64,000 nt of DNA from Leifsonia sp. C5G2 (GTDB lineage Bacteria; Actinomycetota; Actinomycetes; Actinomycetales; Microbacteriaceae): NCBI RefSeq assembly GCF_013359685.1, contig NZ_JABFMV010000002.1:166260-230259 (forward strand). The letters are read 5' to 3'. The translations under genes and the position numbers were made by a program. Below are positions 26,747-35,212 of the stretch, in pieces. Each line of letters begins with the position of its first letter. Position 1 is the stretch's first letter. The notes beneath the pieces were generated by a model, which was not told the DNA's origin, made no database searches, and saw nothing but the letters and a program-made list of their open reading frames with translations.

Positions 26747-28582
26747 CTAGTGCGAGCCCAGCCGCTTGCGCAGGAAGTCGATCCGCGCCTGCAACTGCGT
26801 CACGCTCGCCTGCGCGACCGCGGGACCGCCGCAGACCCGCCGCAGCTCGGCGTGGATGAGACCGTGTGGCTCCCCCGAGTTCTTCGAGTACAGCCCCACC
26901 AGGCTGTTCAGCAGCTGGCGCTGCTCCTTGAGCGTGCGGTGCAGTGGAGCGGGAGGGTGACCCTCTGCCGCAGCGGGTCGGGACGAGTGCCGCCGCGCCT
27001 GACGCTGCTGGCGCTGAAGCAGCAACTCGTGCACCTGGTCGGGCTCCAGGATGCCGGGGAGGCCGATGAAGTCCAGCTCCTCATCCGTACCCGGCACCGC
27101 GAACCCGCCGAACTCCTTGCCGTCGTACAGCACCCGGTCGAAGTTGGCCTCCGAGCCGAGCGCCTCGAACGCGAACTGCTCGGTCAACGCCTCCGACGCG
27201 CGCTCCTCGCGGTTCGCCTCCGCGACCATCGCGTCCTCGGGGTTCCACAGGTCGCCCTCGGCATTCGGGTCCGCGACGCGGTCCAGCGCGTGATCGCGCT
27301 CCAACTCGAGCGCATTCGCCAGCGCCATCAGCGCCGGAACGTTCGGCAGGAACACCGACGCGGTCTCGCCGCGACGGCGGGCGCGTACGAAGCGGCCGAT
27401 CGCCTGCGCGAAGAACAGCGGGGTGGAGGCGCTCGTCGCGTACACCCCGACCGCGAGGCGCGGGACGTCGACGCCCTCCGAGACCATCCGCACCGCGACC
27501 ATCCAGCGCGAGTCGCCTTTCGAGAACGCCTCGATCCTGTCGCTCGCCTCCTTCTCGTCCGACAGCACGACGGTCACGGGCTCGCCGGAGAGCTGCTGCA
27601 GGATGTCGGCATAGGCGCGCGCGGCGTAGTGGTCGGTGGCGATGACGAGCCCGCCGGCGTCGGGGATGGCGTTGCGCACTTCGGTCAGCCGCCGGTCGGC
27701 GGCCGACAGCACGGCCGGGATCCACTCGCCGCGCGGGTCGAGGGCGGTGCGCCACGCCTGCGAGGTGATGTCCTTCGTGTTGCCCTCGCCGAGCCGCGCC
27801 TCCATCTCGTCGCCGGTCTTGGTCCTCCAGCGCATGTGGCCCGCGTAGACCATGAAGATGACGGGGCGGACGACGCCGTCCTCCAGCGCACGGCCGTACC
27901 CGTAGTTGTAGTCGGTGACCGAGGTGCGGATGCCCTGGCGGTCGGGCAGATACGTCACGAACGGGATGGGCGCGGTGTCCGAGCGGAAGGGGGTTCCGGT
28001 CAGCGAGAGCCGTCGGGTCGCGCGCTCGAAGGCGTCCCTGATGCCGTCTCCCCAGCTGAGCGCGTCGCCGCCGTGGTGCACCTCGTCGAGGATGACGAGC
28101 GTCTTGTGGGCTTCGGTGATGTCCTTGTGCAAGCTGGGCCGCATGGCGACCTGCGCGTAGGTGACCGCGACGCCACGGTAATGGCGGGCATACCGCCCGT
28201 CCGAGTTCTTGAAGTCGGGGTCGAGGTGCAGGCCGACCCGCGAAGCCGCCTCCGCCCACTGCCGTTTGAGGTGCTCGGTCGGCGCGACGACGGTCACGCG
28301 CTCGATCACGCGCCGAGAGAGGAGCTCGGTCGCGAGCCGGAGCGCGAAGGTCGTCTTGCCTGCGCCGGGCGTCGCGGCGGCGAGGAAATCGCGCGGCTCG
28401 TGCACGAAGTAGGCGTCGAGCGCCTCCGCCTGCCACGCACGGAGTTTGCCCGCCGTTCCCCACGCCGCACGCTCCGGGAAGGAGGGCGACAGGTGCTCTG
28501 CGGCGAAACTGCCCGCGTGCACGCCGGGCCGCTCGGACTCCTCGGCGGGGTCGTCCGGAACGGGTGCTGCTGCTGTCTCCAC
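26747..28582 (-). CDS. superfamily 2 DEAD/DEAH helicase, probably DNA-damage inducible
   Basis: The protein has helicase motif I (TPGAGKT, near residue 70), motif II (DEVHHGG), motif III (LTGTPFRSD) and motif VI (FAQAIGRFVRARRRG), then a C-terminal part with a Gln/Arg-rich linker. It resembles type III restriction/RadD-like SF2 enzymes, but no nuclease or methylase is near, so a repair role is more likely. I chose the GTG at 28582 (611 residues) because TAGATT lies 8 nt upstream; a TTG at 28591 touches that box. The promoter matches the PafBC motif. Confidence 0.88.
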   Translation of the reverse strand: METAAAPVPDDPAEESERPGVHAGSFAAEHLSPSFPERAAWGTAGKLRAWQAEALDAYFVHEPRDFLAAATPGAGKTTFALRLATELLSRRVIERVTVVAPTEHLKRQWAEAASRVGLHLDPDFKNSDGRYARHYRGVAVTYAQVAMRPSLHKDITEAHKTLVILDEVHHGGDALSWGDGIRDAFERATRRLSLTGTPFRSDTAPIPFVTYLPDRQGIRTSVTDYNYGYGRALEDGVVRPVIFMVYAGHMRWRTKTGDEMEARLGEGNTKDITSQAWRTALDPRGEWIPAVLSAADRRLTEVRNAIPDAGGLVIATDHYAARAYADILQQLSGEPVTVVLSDEKEASDRIEAFSKGDSRWMVAVRMVSEGVDVPRLAVGVYATSASTPLFFAQAIGRFVRARRRGETASVFLPNVPALMALANALELERDHALDRVADPNAEGDLWNPEDAMVAEANREERASEALTEQFAFEALGSEANFDRVLYDGKEFGGFAVPGTDEELDFIGLPGILEPDQVHELLLQRQQRQARRHSSRPAAAEGHPPAPLHRTLKEQRQLLNSLVGLYSKNSGEPHGLIHAELRRVCGGPAVAQASVTQLQARIDFLRKRLGSH

Positions 28583-28590
28583 TTGGACCA

Positions 28591-28613
28591 AATCTACCCG
28601 AGCCCGCTGACAG
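28591..28613 (-). promoter_or_regulatory. candidate PafBC-dependent (RecA-NDp-type) promoter
   Basis: On the minus strand CTGTCAGCG is followed by exactly 8 nt and TAGATT. This matches the mycobacterial LexA-independent DNA-damage promoter motif tTGTCRgtg-N8-TAnnnT, where PafBC acts. The -10 lies 8 nt before the helicase GTG. Confidence 0.6.
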
Positions 28614-28637
28614 TCCCGTCCGCTGCACCGTCCGATG

Positions 28638-28643
28638 CAGAAT
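28638..28643 (+). promoter_or_regulatory. -10 box of the SGNH hydrolase gene
   Basis: CAGAAT lies 6 nt before the ATG at 28650. Confidence 0.4.
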
Positions 28644-28649
28644 GGAGCA

Positions 28650-29438
28650 ATGGCAGAAGCACGGCATCCCTGGTCCCGCTACGTCGCCCTCGGAGATTCG
28701 TTCACCGAAGGCATCGGCGATCCGGAGCCGGGCAGCCCAGGCGGCCACCGTGGGTGGGCCGACCGGGTGGCCGAGGTGCTGAGCAGCCAGACCGACGACT
28801 TCGCCTACGCCAACCTCGCGGTACGCGGGAAGCTCATCAAGCAGATCCTGGACGAGCAGGTAGATGCGGCGGTCGCGCTCCGCCCCGACCTCATCACGAT
28901 CTCGGCGGGCGGCAACGACGTGATCCGCCCGGGGACCGACCCGGACCAGATCGCCCTGCTGTTCGACGAGGCGGTGTCACGGCTCCGTGCCGACGGCGCG
29001 ACCGTCGTCGTGTTCACCGGAGTGGACGTCGGGTTCTCGCCGGTGTTCCGCGGGATCCGCGGAAAGGTCGCGATCTACAACGAGAACGTCCGGGCGATCG
29101 CCGCGCGCTACGACTGCATCGTGGCCGACCAGTGGGCGCTGACCGAGATCCAGGACCAGCGGATGTGGGCGCCCGATCGCCTGCACCTCGCGCCGCTGGG
29201 CCACCACACGGTGGCGCGGATGGTCCTGGCCGCGCTGAACGTCGAGAACGAGCTGCAGCCGCTCCGGCCGGAGCCGCTTCCGGCCCGCACCTGGCGGCAG
29301 GCACGGTCGGAGGATCTCTCCTGGGCGCGCGAGTACCTCGTGCCGTGGGTGATCCGCCGCATCCGTCACCAGTCGTCCGGCGACCACGTCACCGCGAAGC
29401 GTCCGGACGCGGGGCCGTTCCGGCTCAGCAGGGAGTGA
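28650..29438 (+). CDS. SGNH/GDSL-type hydrolase
   Basis: The 262-residue enzyme has all SGNH blocks: ALGDSFTEGIGD with the nucleophile Ser (block I), the Gly in block II, SAGGNDVIRPG (block III) and DRLHLAPLGH with the catalytic Asp and His (block V). There is no signal peptide, so it acts in the cytoplasm on an unknown ester. I prefer the ATG at 28650, placed 6 nt after CAGAAT, over the ATG at 28635. It diverges from the helicase gene and converges on the histidine phosphatase. Confidence 0.88.
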   Translation: MAEARHPWSRYVALGDSFTEGIGDPEPGSPGGHRGWADRVAEVLSSQTDDFAYANLAVRGKLIKQILDEQVDAAVALRPDLITISAGGNDVIRPGTDPDQIALLFDEAVSRLRADGATVVVFTGVDVGFSPVFRGIRGKVAIYNENVRAIAARYDCIVADQWALTEIQDQRMWAPDRLHLAPLGHHTVARMVLAALNVENELQPLRPEPLPARTWRQARSEDLSWAREYLVPWVIRRIRHQSSGDHVTAKRPDAGPFRLSRE

Positions 29439-29444
29439 ACCCGG

Positions 29445-30044
29445 TCACATCACCGACGCGGTGAACAGGTCGCGGTCCTCCGGGCCGAGATTGAAGCGGT
29501 CGAGGGTGAGTTCGCCGTCGAGGTAGCGGAAGCGGTGCACGGACCCGTTCGGGATGAGCTCGCCGGGCCCGGGAAGGGCGTGGTCGGTGACGTGACGCAC
29601 CAGCGAGGAGATGACGCCGCCGTGGCTCACCACGATGACGTTCTCGCCGGGGTGCTGCTCGCCGAGCTCGCGCAGGGCGGGCAGGGCGCGCGCGACGACC
29701 TGCTCACGCGACTCCCGGCCGGGCACGGGCGCGCCCTCGGGCCAGCGCGCGAGGATCTGCTCGCCGGTGAGCCCCTCGGCCTCGCCGTACTGCCGCTCGG
29801 CGACCGCGGGGATCGTCCCGGGCTCGCCCAGTCCGACGTGCCCGGCGATGATGCGCGCAGTGTCGAGGGCGCGGGACAGCGGGCTGGCGTAGATCGCGTC
29901 GAACCGGCCGCCGGCCAGCGCGCGACCCGTCGTCTCCGCCTGCGCCCGGCCGGTGTCGTTGAGGGGGATGTCGCTCGACCCCTGGATGCGCTTGGCGAGA
30001 TTCCAGTCCGTCTGGCCGTGCCGCACGAGCGAGATGAAGGTCAC
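29445..30044 (-). CDS. histidine phosphatase family protein
   Basis: The 199-residue protein has the phosphoglycerate-mutase-like catalytic core: LVRHGQTDWN with the phospho-accepting His near residue 9, the Arg in SPLSRALDTA, the acid YGEAEGLTGE and the second His in VVSHGG. It probably removes phosphate from a small metabolite. It starts with GTG after GAAAGGA and follows the sirtuin gene by 40 bp, likely in one unit. Confidence 0.9.
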   Translation of the reverse strand: MTFISLVRHGQTDWNLAKRIQGSSDIPLNDTGRAQAETTGRALAGGRFDAIYASPLSRALDTARIIAGHVGLGEPGTIPAVAERQYGEAEGLTGEQILARWPEGAPVPGRESREQVVARALPALRELGEQHPGENVIVVSHGGVISSLVRHVTDHALPGPGELIPNGSVHRFRYLDGELTLDRFNLGPEDRDLFTASVM

Positions 30045-30084
30045 ACGCGTCCTTTCGTCGCCGGGACGCGCGCTGGTCGGCCGG

Positions 30085-30930
30085 TCAGGCCAGGCGCTTG
30101 GCGAGCTCGACGAGCGTCTCCGTCGTCCCGCCGTCCAGCTTAACGGTCGCCCGGCCGTCGCCCTTCGTCTGACCCCTGTTGACGATGACGATGGGGAGCC
30201 GGCGACGCCGGGCCTCCTCCAGCAGGCGGATGCCCGAGTTCACCACGAGAGACGATCCGGCGATGACGAGCGCCTCCGCCGAGCGCACGAGCGCGCTCGC
30301 CTCGCGGTACTTCTCGGCCGGGACGAACTCCCCGAAGAACACGACATCCGGCTTCAGCCTCCCGCCGCACACCGTGCAGTCCGGGACGACGAACGAGTCG
30401 ATGTCCGTGACGATGGCGTCGCCGTCGGGTGCGATCTCGACAGCGCCCTCGGTGTCGAGCCAGGGGTTGACGGCGTCGATCCGGGCGGTGATCGCCTCAC
30501 GCGCGAAGATCTGGCCGCACACCAGGCAGAGCACCCGGTCCATCGCGCCGTGCAGGTCGACGACGCGCCGCGACCCCGCCTGCTTGTGCAGCCCGTCCAC
30601 GTTCTGGGTGATGACGCCGTTGGCCGCGCCCGCCAGCTCCAGCCGGGCGAGGGCACGGTGCCCGTCGTTCGGGCGGGCGGCGGCGAACCGGCGGTAGCCG
30701 AGATGACTGCCCGCCCAGTAGCGCTTGCGGAACCTGTCGTCTGCGAGGAACTGCTGGAACGTCATCGGCGTGCGCTTCGGCGCGCCCTCGCCGCGGTAGT
30801 CCGGGATACCGGAGTCGGTCGACACACCGGCGCCGGTCAGAACGGCGAAGCGGCGACCGGCCAACAGCTCGACGGTCTGGTCGATGCCGCGGGCCAGCTC
30901 CGGCGGGAGCTCGGTCGTCAGCGTGGTCAC
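30085..30930 (-). CDS. Sir2 family NAD-dependent protein deacylase
   Basis: The 281-residue sirtuin removes acyl groups from lysine with NAD. It shows GAGVSTDSGIPDYRG for NAD binding, TQNVDGLHKQAG, the catalytic His in DLHGAM, and a four-Cys zinc site (CLVCG and CTVCG). The FGEFVP segment is typical of bacterial forms. I chose the GTG at 30930 because CTGGAGG lies about 5 nt upstream; the longer reading has no support. The product is probably cytoplasmic. Divergent from the SpoU gene across about 75 bp. Confidence 0.92.
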   Translation of the reverse strand: MTTLTTELPPELARGIDQTVELLAGRRFAVLTGAGVSTDSGIPDYRGEGAPKRTPMTFQQFLADDRFRKRYWAGSHLGYRRFAAARPNDGHRALARLELAGAANGVITQNVDGLHKQAGSRRVVDLHGAMDRVLCLVCGQIFAREAITARIDAVNPWLDTEGAVEIAPDGDAIVTDIDSFVVPDCTVCGGRLKPDVVFFGEFVPAEKYREASALVRSAEALVIAGSSLVVNSGIRLLEEARRRRLPIVIVNRGQTKGDGRATVKLDGGTTETLVELAKRLA

Positions 30931-31006
30931 AGGCACCTCCAGATCCTCTCCGAGTCTAAACACCCCAGTTTTCCGATTTGTTTCGTCGGCCTGGCAATGT
31001 GGACCC

Positions 31007-31831
31007 ATGCTCGTGCACCGCATCGACGACCTGGAGGCCGACGGCCTCGCCGACTACTCCCGGCTCACCGACGTCGCGCTCCGTCGCGTCACCGAGCCGG
31101 CCGGCGGCCTCTACATCGCCGAGTCGACAAAGGTGATCACACGGGCGCTGGCGGCCGGGCACCGTCCACGATCCGTGCTGCTGCAGGAGCAGTGGCTGCC
31201 GGACGTGGAGCCGCTCCTCGCCGCGTACCCCGACGTCCCGGTCTTCGTCGGCGAGCCCGCCGTGCTGGAGCAGCTGACCGGCTACCACCTGCACCGGGGC
31301 GCCCTCGCGGCGATGCACCGGCCGGAGCTCCCCGACCCCGCCGACCTGCTCCGCGACGCCCGCCGTGTCGTCGTGCTCGAAGACATCGTGGACCACACGA
31401 ACGTCGGTGCGATCTTCCGCGCGGTCGCGGGACTCGGAGCCGACGCGGTGCTCGTGACGCCCCGCTGCGCCGACCCGCTGTACCGCCGCAGCGTCCGCGT
31501 GAGCATGGGCACGGTCCTGCAGGTGCCGTGGACGCGCCTCCCCGAGTGGGATGCGGCGGTCCCGCTGCTGCACGACGCCGGCTTCGACATCGCCGCGCTG
31601 GCCCTTGCGGACGACGCGGTCACCCTCGACGACTACGCCGCCGACCCACCCGAGCGCGTCGCGATGGTGTTCGGCGCGGAAGGCGACGGCCTCAGCAGGA
31701 AGGCGCTGGCGTCGGCCGACACCGTTGTCACCATCCCGATGCTGCACGGCGTCGACTCGCTCAACGTCGCCTCGGCGTCCGCGGTCGCACTCTGGGCCTT
31801 GCGCGCGCGTTCTCAGCCGTCGCATCGGTAG
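31007..31831 (+). CDS. SpoU/TrmH family RNA 2'-O-methyltransferase
   Basis: The 274-residue protein has a short substrate-binding N-terminal part and a SPOUT domain with the three knot motifs: VDHTNVGAIFRAVAGLGADA, MVFGAEGDGLSRKAL and IPMLHGVDSLNVASASAVA. It should methylate ribose in rRNA or tRNA with S-adenosylmethionine; the target nucleotide is not clear. No good ribosome site precedes the ATG, and a weak GGCAAT box ends 8 nt before it, so the message may be leaderless. Confidence 0.9.
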   Translation: MLVHRIDDLEADGLADYSRLTDVALRRVTEPAGGLYIAESTKVITRALAAGHRPRSVLLQEQWLPDVEPLLAAYPDVPVFVGEPAVLEQLTGYHLHRGALAAMHRPELPDPADLLRDARRVVVLEDIVDHTNVGAIFRAVAGLGADAVLVTPRCADPLYRRSVRVSMGTVLQVPWTRLPEWDAAVPLLHDAGFDIAALALADDAVTLDDYAADPPERVAMVFGAEGDGLSRKALASADTVVTIPMLHGVDSLNVASASAVALWALRARSQPSHR

Positions 31832-31838
31832 CCCCCGC

Positions 31839-31844
31839 TAAAAT
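31839..31844 (+). promoter_or_regulatory. -10 box of the D,D-carboxypeptidase gene
   Basis: TAAAAT lies 7 nt before the GTG at 31852. Confidence 0.55.
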
Positions 31845-31851
31845 CCGGAGC

Positions 31852-33108
31852 GTGCCCCAGCAAGTTCTCGTCGATCCGCCGCGCCGTGTCAGCCGCACCG
31901 TCTACCGTCGCCGCCGCGTCGTCGTCTTCGGCACCCTGATCGCCGTCCTCGCAGCCTTCGCCTACGTCGTGGCCTCGCTCGTCGCCCCCGTGCCCGCCAC
32001 CGCCGCCGTCACTGCGCACGACAGGACGATCGTGCAGCCCGCCGCGCAACTCGCGTGGCCCGGCTACGGATCGTCCGCCGTCGTGGCGCCCGACTATCCC
32101 GGCGCGTCCGCCTCCACCGGCAGCGACGCCAGCGTCCCGATCGCCAGCGTCACGAAGACGGTCACGGCGCTCGTGATCCTCGACAAGAAGCCCCTGAACG
32201 GCACGGAGGACGGCCCCGACATCGCCTTCACCCAGCGCGACGTCGACATCTGGAACGAGGTCGTCGCCGAGGGCGGCTCGTGGGCCCCGGTCGTCGCGGG
32301 CACCTCCCTGACCGAGAAGCAGGCGCTCGAGGCGATGCTGCTCCCCTCGGCCAACAACTACGCGATCTCCCTCGCCAACTGGGCGTACGGCTCGACGAGC
32401 GCGTATGTGGACGCCGCCAACGCCTGGCTCGCGCAGCACGGCTTCACCGGCACCAAGATCGTCACGCCGGACGGCCTCGACCCCCGCAACGTCAGCACGA
32501 CGAAGGACCTGATCGGTCTCGGCAAGCTCGTGCTCGCCTCCCCGGCGCTCTCCGCGATCGTGGCGCAGAAGAACGTGACCCTCCCGGGCGCCGGCTCGCA
32601 GGACAACACCAACACGCTGCTCGGCTTCGAGGGGATGGACGGCATCAAGACCGGCAACACCGATGAGGCCGGCAACTGCCTGCTGTTCTCGGCACAGGTC
32701 CCGGTCGGCGACACCAAGGTCCGTGTGATCGGCGTGGTGCTCGGAGCACCGACCCACGACGACCTCTGGGCGGGCGTGAAGAGCCTGCTGACCAGCGTGA
32801 AGGCCGGCTTCCACCAGGTCACGGCAGTCGAGAAGGGCCAGACCTTCGGCACCTACAAGACCGCCTGGGGCGCCTCGTCGAAGCTGATCGCGACCGAGAC
32901 CAAGACGTTCCTGGTGTGGTCGGACACCCCTATCGCGGTCGACCTGCAGACCCGGCCGCTGTCCTCCGGCTTCAAGGGCGACATCCTCGGCCAGGGCACG
33001 TTCACGCTCAACGGCAAGACCGAGACCGTGCCGCTCGCGCTTGCGACCGACGTGCCCGACCCCGGCTTCGGCTGGCGCCTCGCGCACCCCGGCGGCTTCG
33101 GCGCCTGA
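31852..33108 (+). CDS. D-alanyl-D-alanine carboxypeptidase (S11 family)
   Basis: The 418-residue protein is a penicillin-binding protein of low mass that trims the pentapeptide of peptidoglycan. It has a basic N-terminus and one membrane helix (about 20-42), then the active-site motifs SVTK, SANN (SxN) and KTG in GIKTGNTDEAG. The C-terminal beta domain follows. The chosen GTG at 31852 follows a TAAAAT box by 7 nt. Because the N-terminal helix has no clear cleavage site, the protein may stay membrane-anchored. Confidence 0.92.
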   Translation: MPQQVLVDPPRRVSRTVYRRRRVVVFGTLIAVLAAFAYVVASLVAPVPATAAVTAHDRTIVQPAAQLAWPGYGSSAVVAPDYPGASASTGSDASVPIASVTKTVTALVILDKKPLNGTEDGPDIAFTQRDVDIWNEVVAEGGSWAPVVAGTSLTEKQALEAMLLPSANNYAISLANWAYGSTSAYVDAANAWLAQHGFTGTKIVTPDGLDPRNVSTTKDLIGLGKLVLASPALSAIVAQKNVTLPGAGSQDNTNTLLGFEGMDGIKTGNTDEAGNCLLFSAQVPVGDTKVRVIGVVLGAPTHDDLWAGVKSLLTSVKAGFHQVTAVEKGQTFGTYKTAWGASSKLIATETKTFLVWSDTPIAVDLQTRPLSSGFKGDILGQGTFTLNGKTETVPLALATDVPDPGFGWRLAHPGGFGA

Positions 33109-33130
33109 GCACCGCTCCGCGTCCTCGCGT

Positions 33131-34210
33131 TCAGCGCGAGCGCAGCGCCGTCGCCTCGAGCACGGTCAGCAGGTGCCGCGCCGAGCCCTCCCAGGTGTAA
33201 CGCTCCGCCCGCTCGCGCGAGGCGGCCGAGCGAGCCGCCCAGACGCCCTCCTCCTCCAGGTGCCGCACGCGCGCCGCGACCTGCTCCGGCTCGTCGGCGT
33301 CGAAGAACAGCGCGGCCCGGCCGCCGATCTCGCGGAAGATCGGGATGTCGCTCACGACCACCGGCGTCCCGAGCGTCATGGCCTCCACCAGCGGGATGCC
33401 GAACCCCTCGTCGTGCGACGCCGTCACCAGCGCCGTCGCGGCCGCGAGCGTCTCGGCGTACTCATCGTCGCTCGCGCCGTCGTGGAACACCAGCCGGGCA
33501 CCCGGCGCCAGCTCGCTCAGCCGCCGCCGCTCGGCGTCGGAGACACGGCTCATCAGGTGGAGGGTGTACTCCGGCAGCAGCGCGGCCGCACGCACCAGCG
33601 TGTCCACGTTCTTGTACGGCATGAACGAGCCCATGTACACCAGGCTCTTGCTCTCGGGCGCGGTCCGCTCGGCGCGACCGGGGGCGATCGCCGGCATGTC
33701 GGCCGCGTTGGGCACGACGTAGACCGGCCGCTTGGTGAGGTGGTGCTCGGCGATGAGCCCCTTCGTCGTCTCCGAGACGGTCACCACGGCGTCCGACCGG
33801 TTGAGCAGCATCCGCTGCGGCCACCAGGCCAGGTGGTACAGCCGCCAGAGGCCGCGCACGAACGCGGGCAGGTCGCGCGGCGGGGTGGGATGCCGGTAGT
33901 AGATGAGGTCGTGGACCGTCAGCACCAGCCGGTACTTGCGACCGAAGCCGCCCATGGTCTGCATCGGCGTGAACACCACGTCCGGGTTCAGCCGGTTCAC
34001 CGTGCGCGCGACCCACGGCTCCCCCACCGCGGTCGGCGACGGGATGAGCTCCCACGGCAGGTCGGGCAGCAGCTCCAGCTGGCGGTGGTCGCTGATCAGC
34101 ATCGTCACCGGGTGCAGTTTCGCCAGCTCCGAGACGACGCCCGCGGTGTAGCGGCTGATGCCGTCGTGGCGGCCGATCCTCGTGTACCGGCAGTCGAACA
34201 GGACCTTCAC
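33131..34210 (-). CDS. glycosyltransferase family 4
   Basis: The 359-residue enzyme is a GT-B retaining transferase. The N-terminal half starts MKVLFDCRYTRIG and contains LVLTVHDLIYYRHP; the C-terminal half has YMGSFMPYKNVDTLVRA and the donor site EGFGIPLVEAMTLGTPVV. It probably uses a GDP- or UDP-sugar to build a lipid or wall glycan; the acceptor is unknown. Its GTG overlaps the stop of the upstream hydrolase gene by 4 bp (GTGA), so both are coupled. Confidence 0.9.
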   Translation of the reverse strand: MKVLFDCRYTRIGRHDGISRYTAGVVSELAKLHPVTMLISDHRQLELLPDLPWELIPSPTAVGEPWVARTVNRLNPDVVFTPMQTMGGFGRKYRLVLTVHDLIYYRHPTPPRDLPAFVRGLWRLYHLAWWPQRMLLNRSDAVVTVSETTKGLIAEHHLTKRPVYVVPNAADMPAIAPGRAERTAPESKSLVYMGSFMPYKNVDTLVRAAALLPEYTLHLMSRVSDAERRRLSELAPGARLVFHDGASDDEYAETLAAATALVTASHDEGFGIPLVEAMTLGTPVVVSDIPIFREIGGRAALFFDADEPEQVAARVRHLEEEGVWAARSAASRERAERYTWEGSARHLLTVLEATALRSR

Positions 34211-35112
34211 GACAGCTCCGCCAGGAAGGCGCGCACGGCGCCGGCCGCCGCCTCCGGGGTCTCGTAGTGGATGAGGTGCCCGACCTCCGGGATCGCCACG
34301 ATCCGGGCGTCGGGGAAGAGCGTCTGCAGCCGGTACTCGGCCGCGATCGGCGTGATGTCGTCCTTCTCGGCGGCCACGAGCAGCGTTCGCTCCGGGATGC
34401 GGGACGCGTACTCGCTGACGTCGTGCGACACCGAGGCGCGGAAGGCTTCGAGCACCACCCGGCGGTCGCTGAACGCCGAGAAATAGCGATCGTGCTGGTC
34501 GTGGATCCAGCGCCGGAGACCCGGCTCGCGCGTCTTCGCCATAGCGACGCTCATCACGCGCACGATCGCGGCGTTGCGCAGCAGACCGAACCCGAGACGC
34601 TCGGGCAGCACCGCCGCGAGCCAGTAGTAGAAGATGGCGAGCCGGGTCAGGATGCCGCGCGGGCCCTCCAGCGCGGGCTGGCCGATCGGGTTCACCAGCA
34701 CGACCGCATCCGGACGCGGCACGGTGCCGTGCGGGCCGGCCAGCGCACCGGCGACCACGATCGAGCCGAACGAGTGCCCGAGCAGCACCACGCGGCCGGT
34801 CAGCCCGAGCCCTTCGACGAAGGCGCCGAGCCAGCGCGCGTAGCCGTCGATGTCGTGGTGCGCCTCGGTCATCGGGGTGGACTCGCCGAAGCCCGGCAGA
34901 TCGGGCGAGACCATGCGCACGCCGTCCAATTGGGCGACCACCGGCTCCAGGCCGTGGTGGTCGCCGCGGAAGCCGTGAACCAGCACCAGGGTGGTGTCCG
35001 CATCCCGGTCTCCGTAGTCCCAGAACCGGGTGGAGGAACCGAGGATCGCGACCGTCCCCTCGCGTACGGGCACGCGCTCCAGAGCGGCGGCGTAGGGTGA
35101 GCTGACAGTCAT
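34207..35112 (-). CDS. alpha/beta hydrolase
   Basis: The 301-residue protein has the alpha/beta hydrolase core: LVLVHGFRGDHHG (oxyanion), LPGFGEST, the nucleophile elbow LLGHSFGS, an Asp after the cap region (AAEKDDITP) and a late His (EVGHLIHYE). No signal peptide is present. I chose the ATG at 35112 because TAGACT ends 7 nt upstream; the longer reading to 35235 lies beyond the promoter. It is cotranscribed with the GT4 gene. Confidence 0.9.
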   Translation of the reverse strand: MTVSSPYAAALERVPVREGTVAILGSSTRFWDYGDRDADTTLVLVHGFRGDHHGLEPVVAQLDGVRMVSPDLPGFGESTPMTEAHHDIDGYARWLGAFVEGLGLTGRVVLLGHSFGSIVVAGALAGPHGTVPRPDAVVLVNPIGQPALEGPRGILTRLAIFYYWLAAVLPERLGFGLLRNAAIVRVMSVAMAKTREPGLRRWIHDQHDRYFSAFSDRRVVLEAFRASVSHDVSEYASRIPERTLLVAAEKDDITPIAAEYRLQTLFPDARIVAIPEVGHLIHYETPEAAAGAVRAFLAELS

Positions 35113-35119
35113 CCTCACC

Positions 35120-35125
35120 AGTCTA
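35120..35125 (-). promoter_or_regulatory. -10 box of the hydrolase-GT4 unit
   Basis: TAGACT lies 7 nt before the ATG at 35112. Confidence 0.5.
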
Positions 35126-35172
35126 GGCAGGGACTGGACAGCGCACCGTGCCCACGCCCTAGACTTCTCTGG

Positions 35173-35188
35173 TTGCAATCGCTTGCAG
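35173..35188 (+). promoter_or_regulatory. candidate LacI-family operator before treS
   Basis: TTGCAATCGCTTGCAG is a near-palindrome (one half TTGCAA, the other TTGCAG on the same strand) that matches the LacI/GalR operator pattern TTGCAAGCGCTTGCAA at 14 of 16 positions. It lies about 25 bp before the treS GTG. Confidence 0.5.
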
Positions 35189-35212
35189 TCCCCCCGACGC
35201 TCAAGGAGAACC

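Noticed and set aside
26747..28582. A type III restriction or phage-defence helicase
   Set aside because: No methylase, nuclease or other defence gene is next to it, and the promoter fits a DNA-damage gene.
24848..29464. A plus-strand reading of 1538 codons across amn, VIT1 and the helicase
   Set aside because: It covers three recognisable minus-strand genes and then enters the SGNH gene in a wrong frame; no domain was seen.
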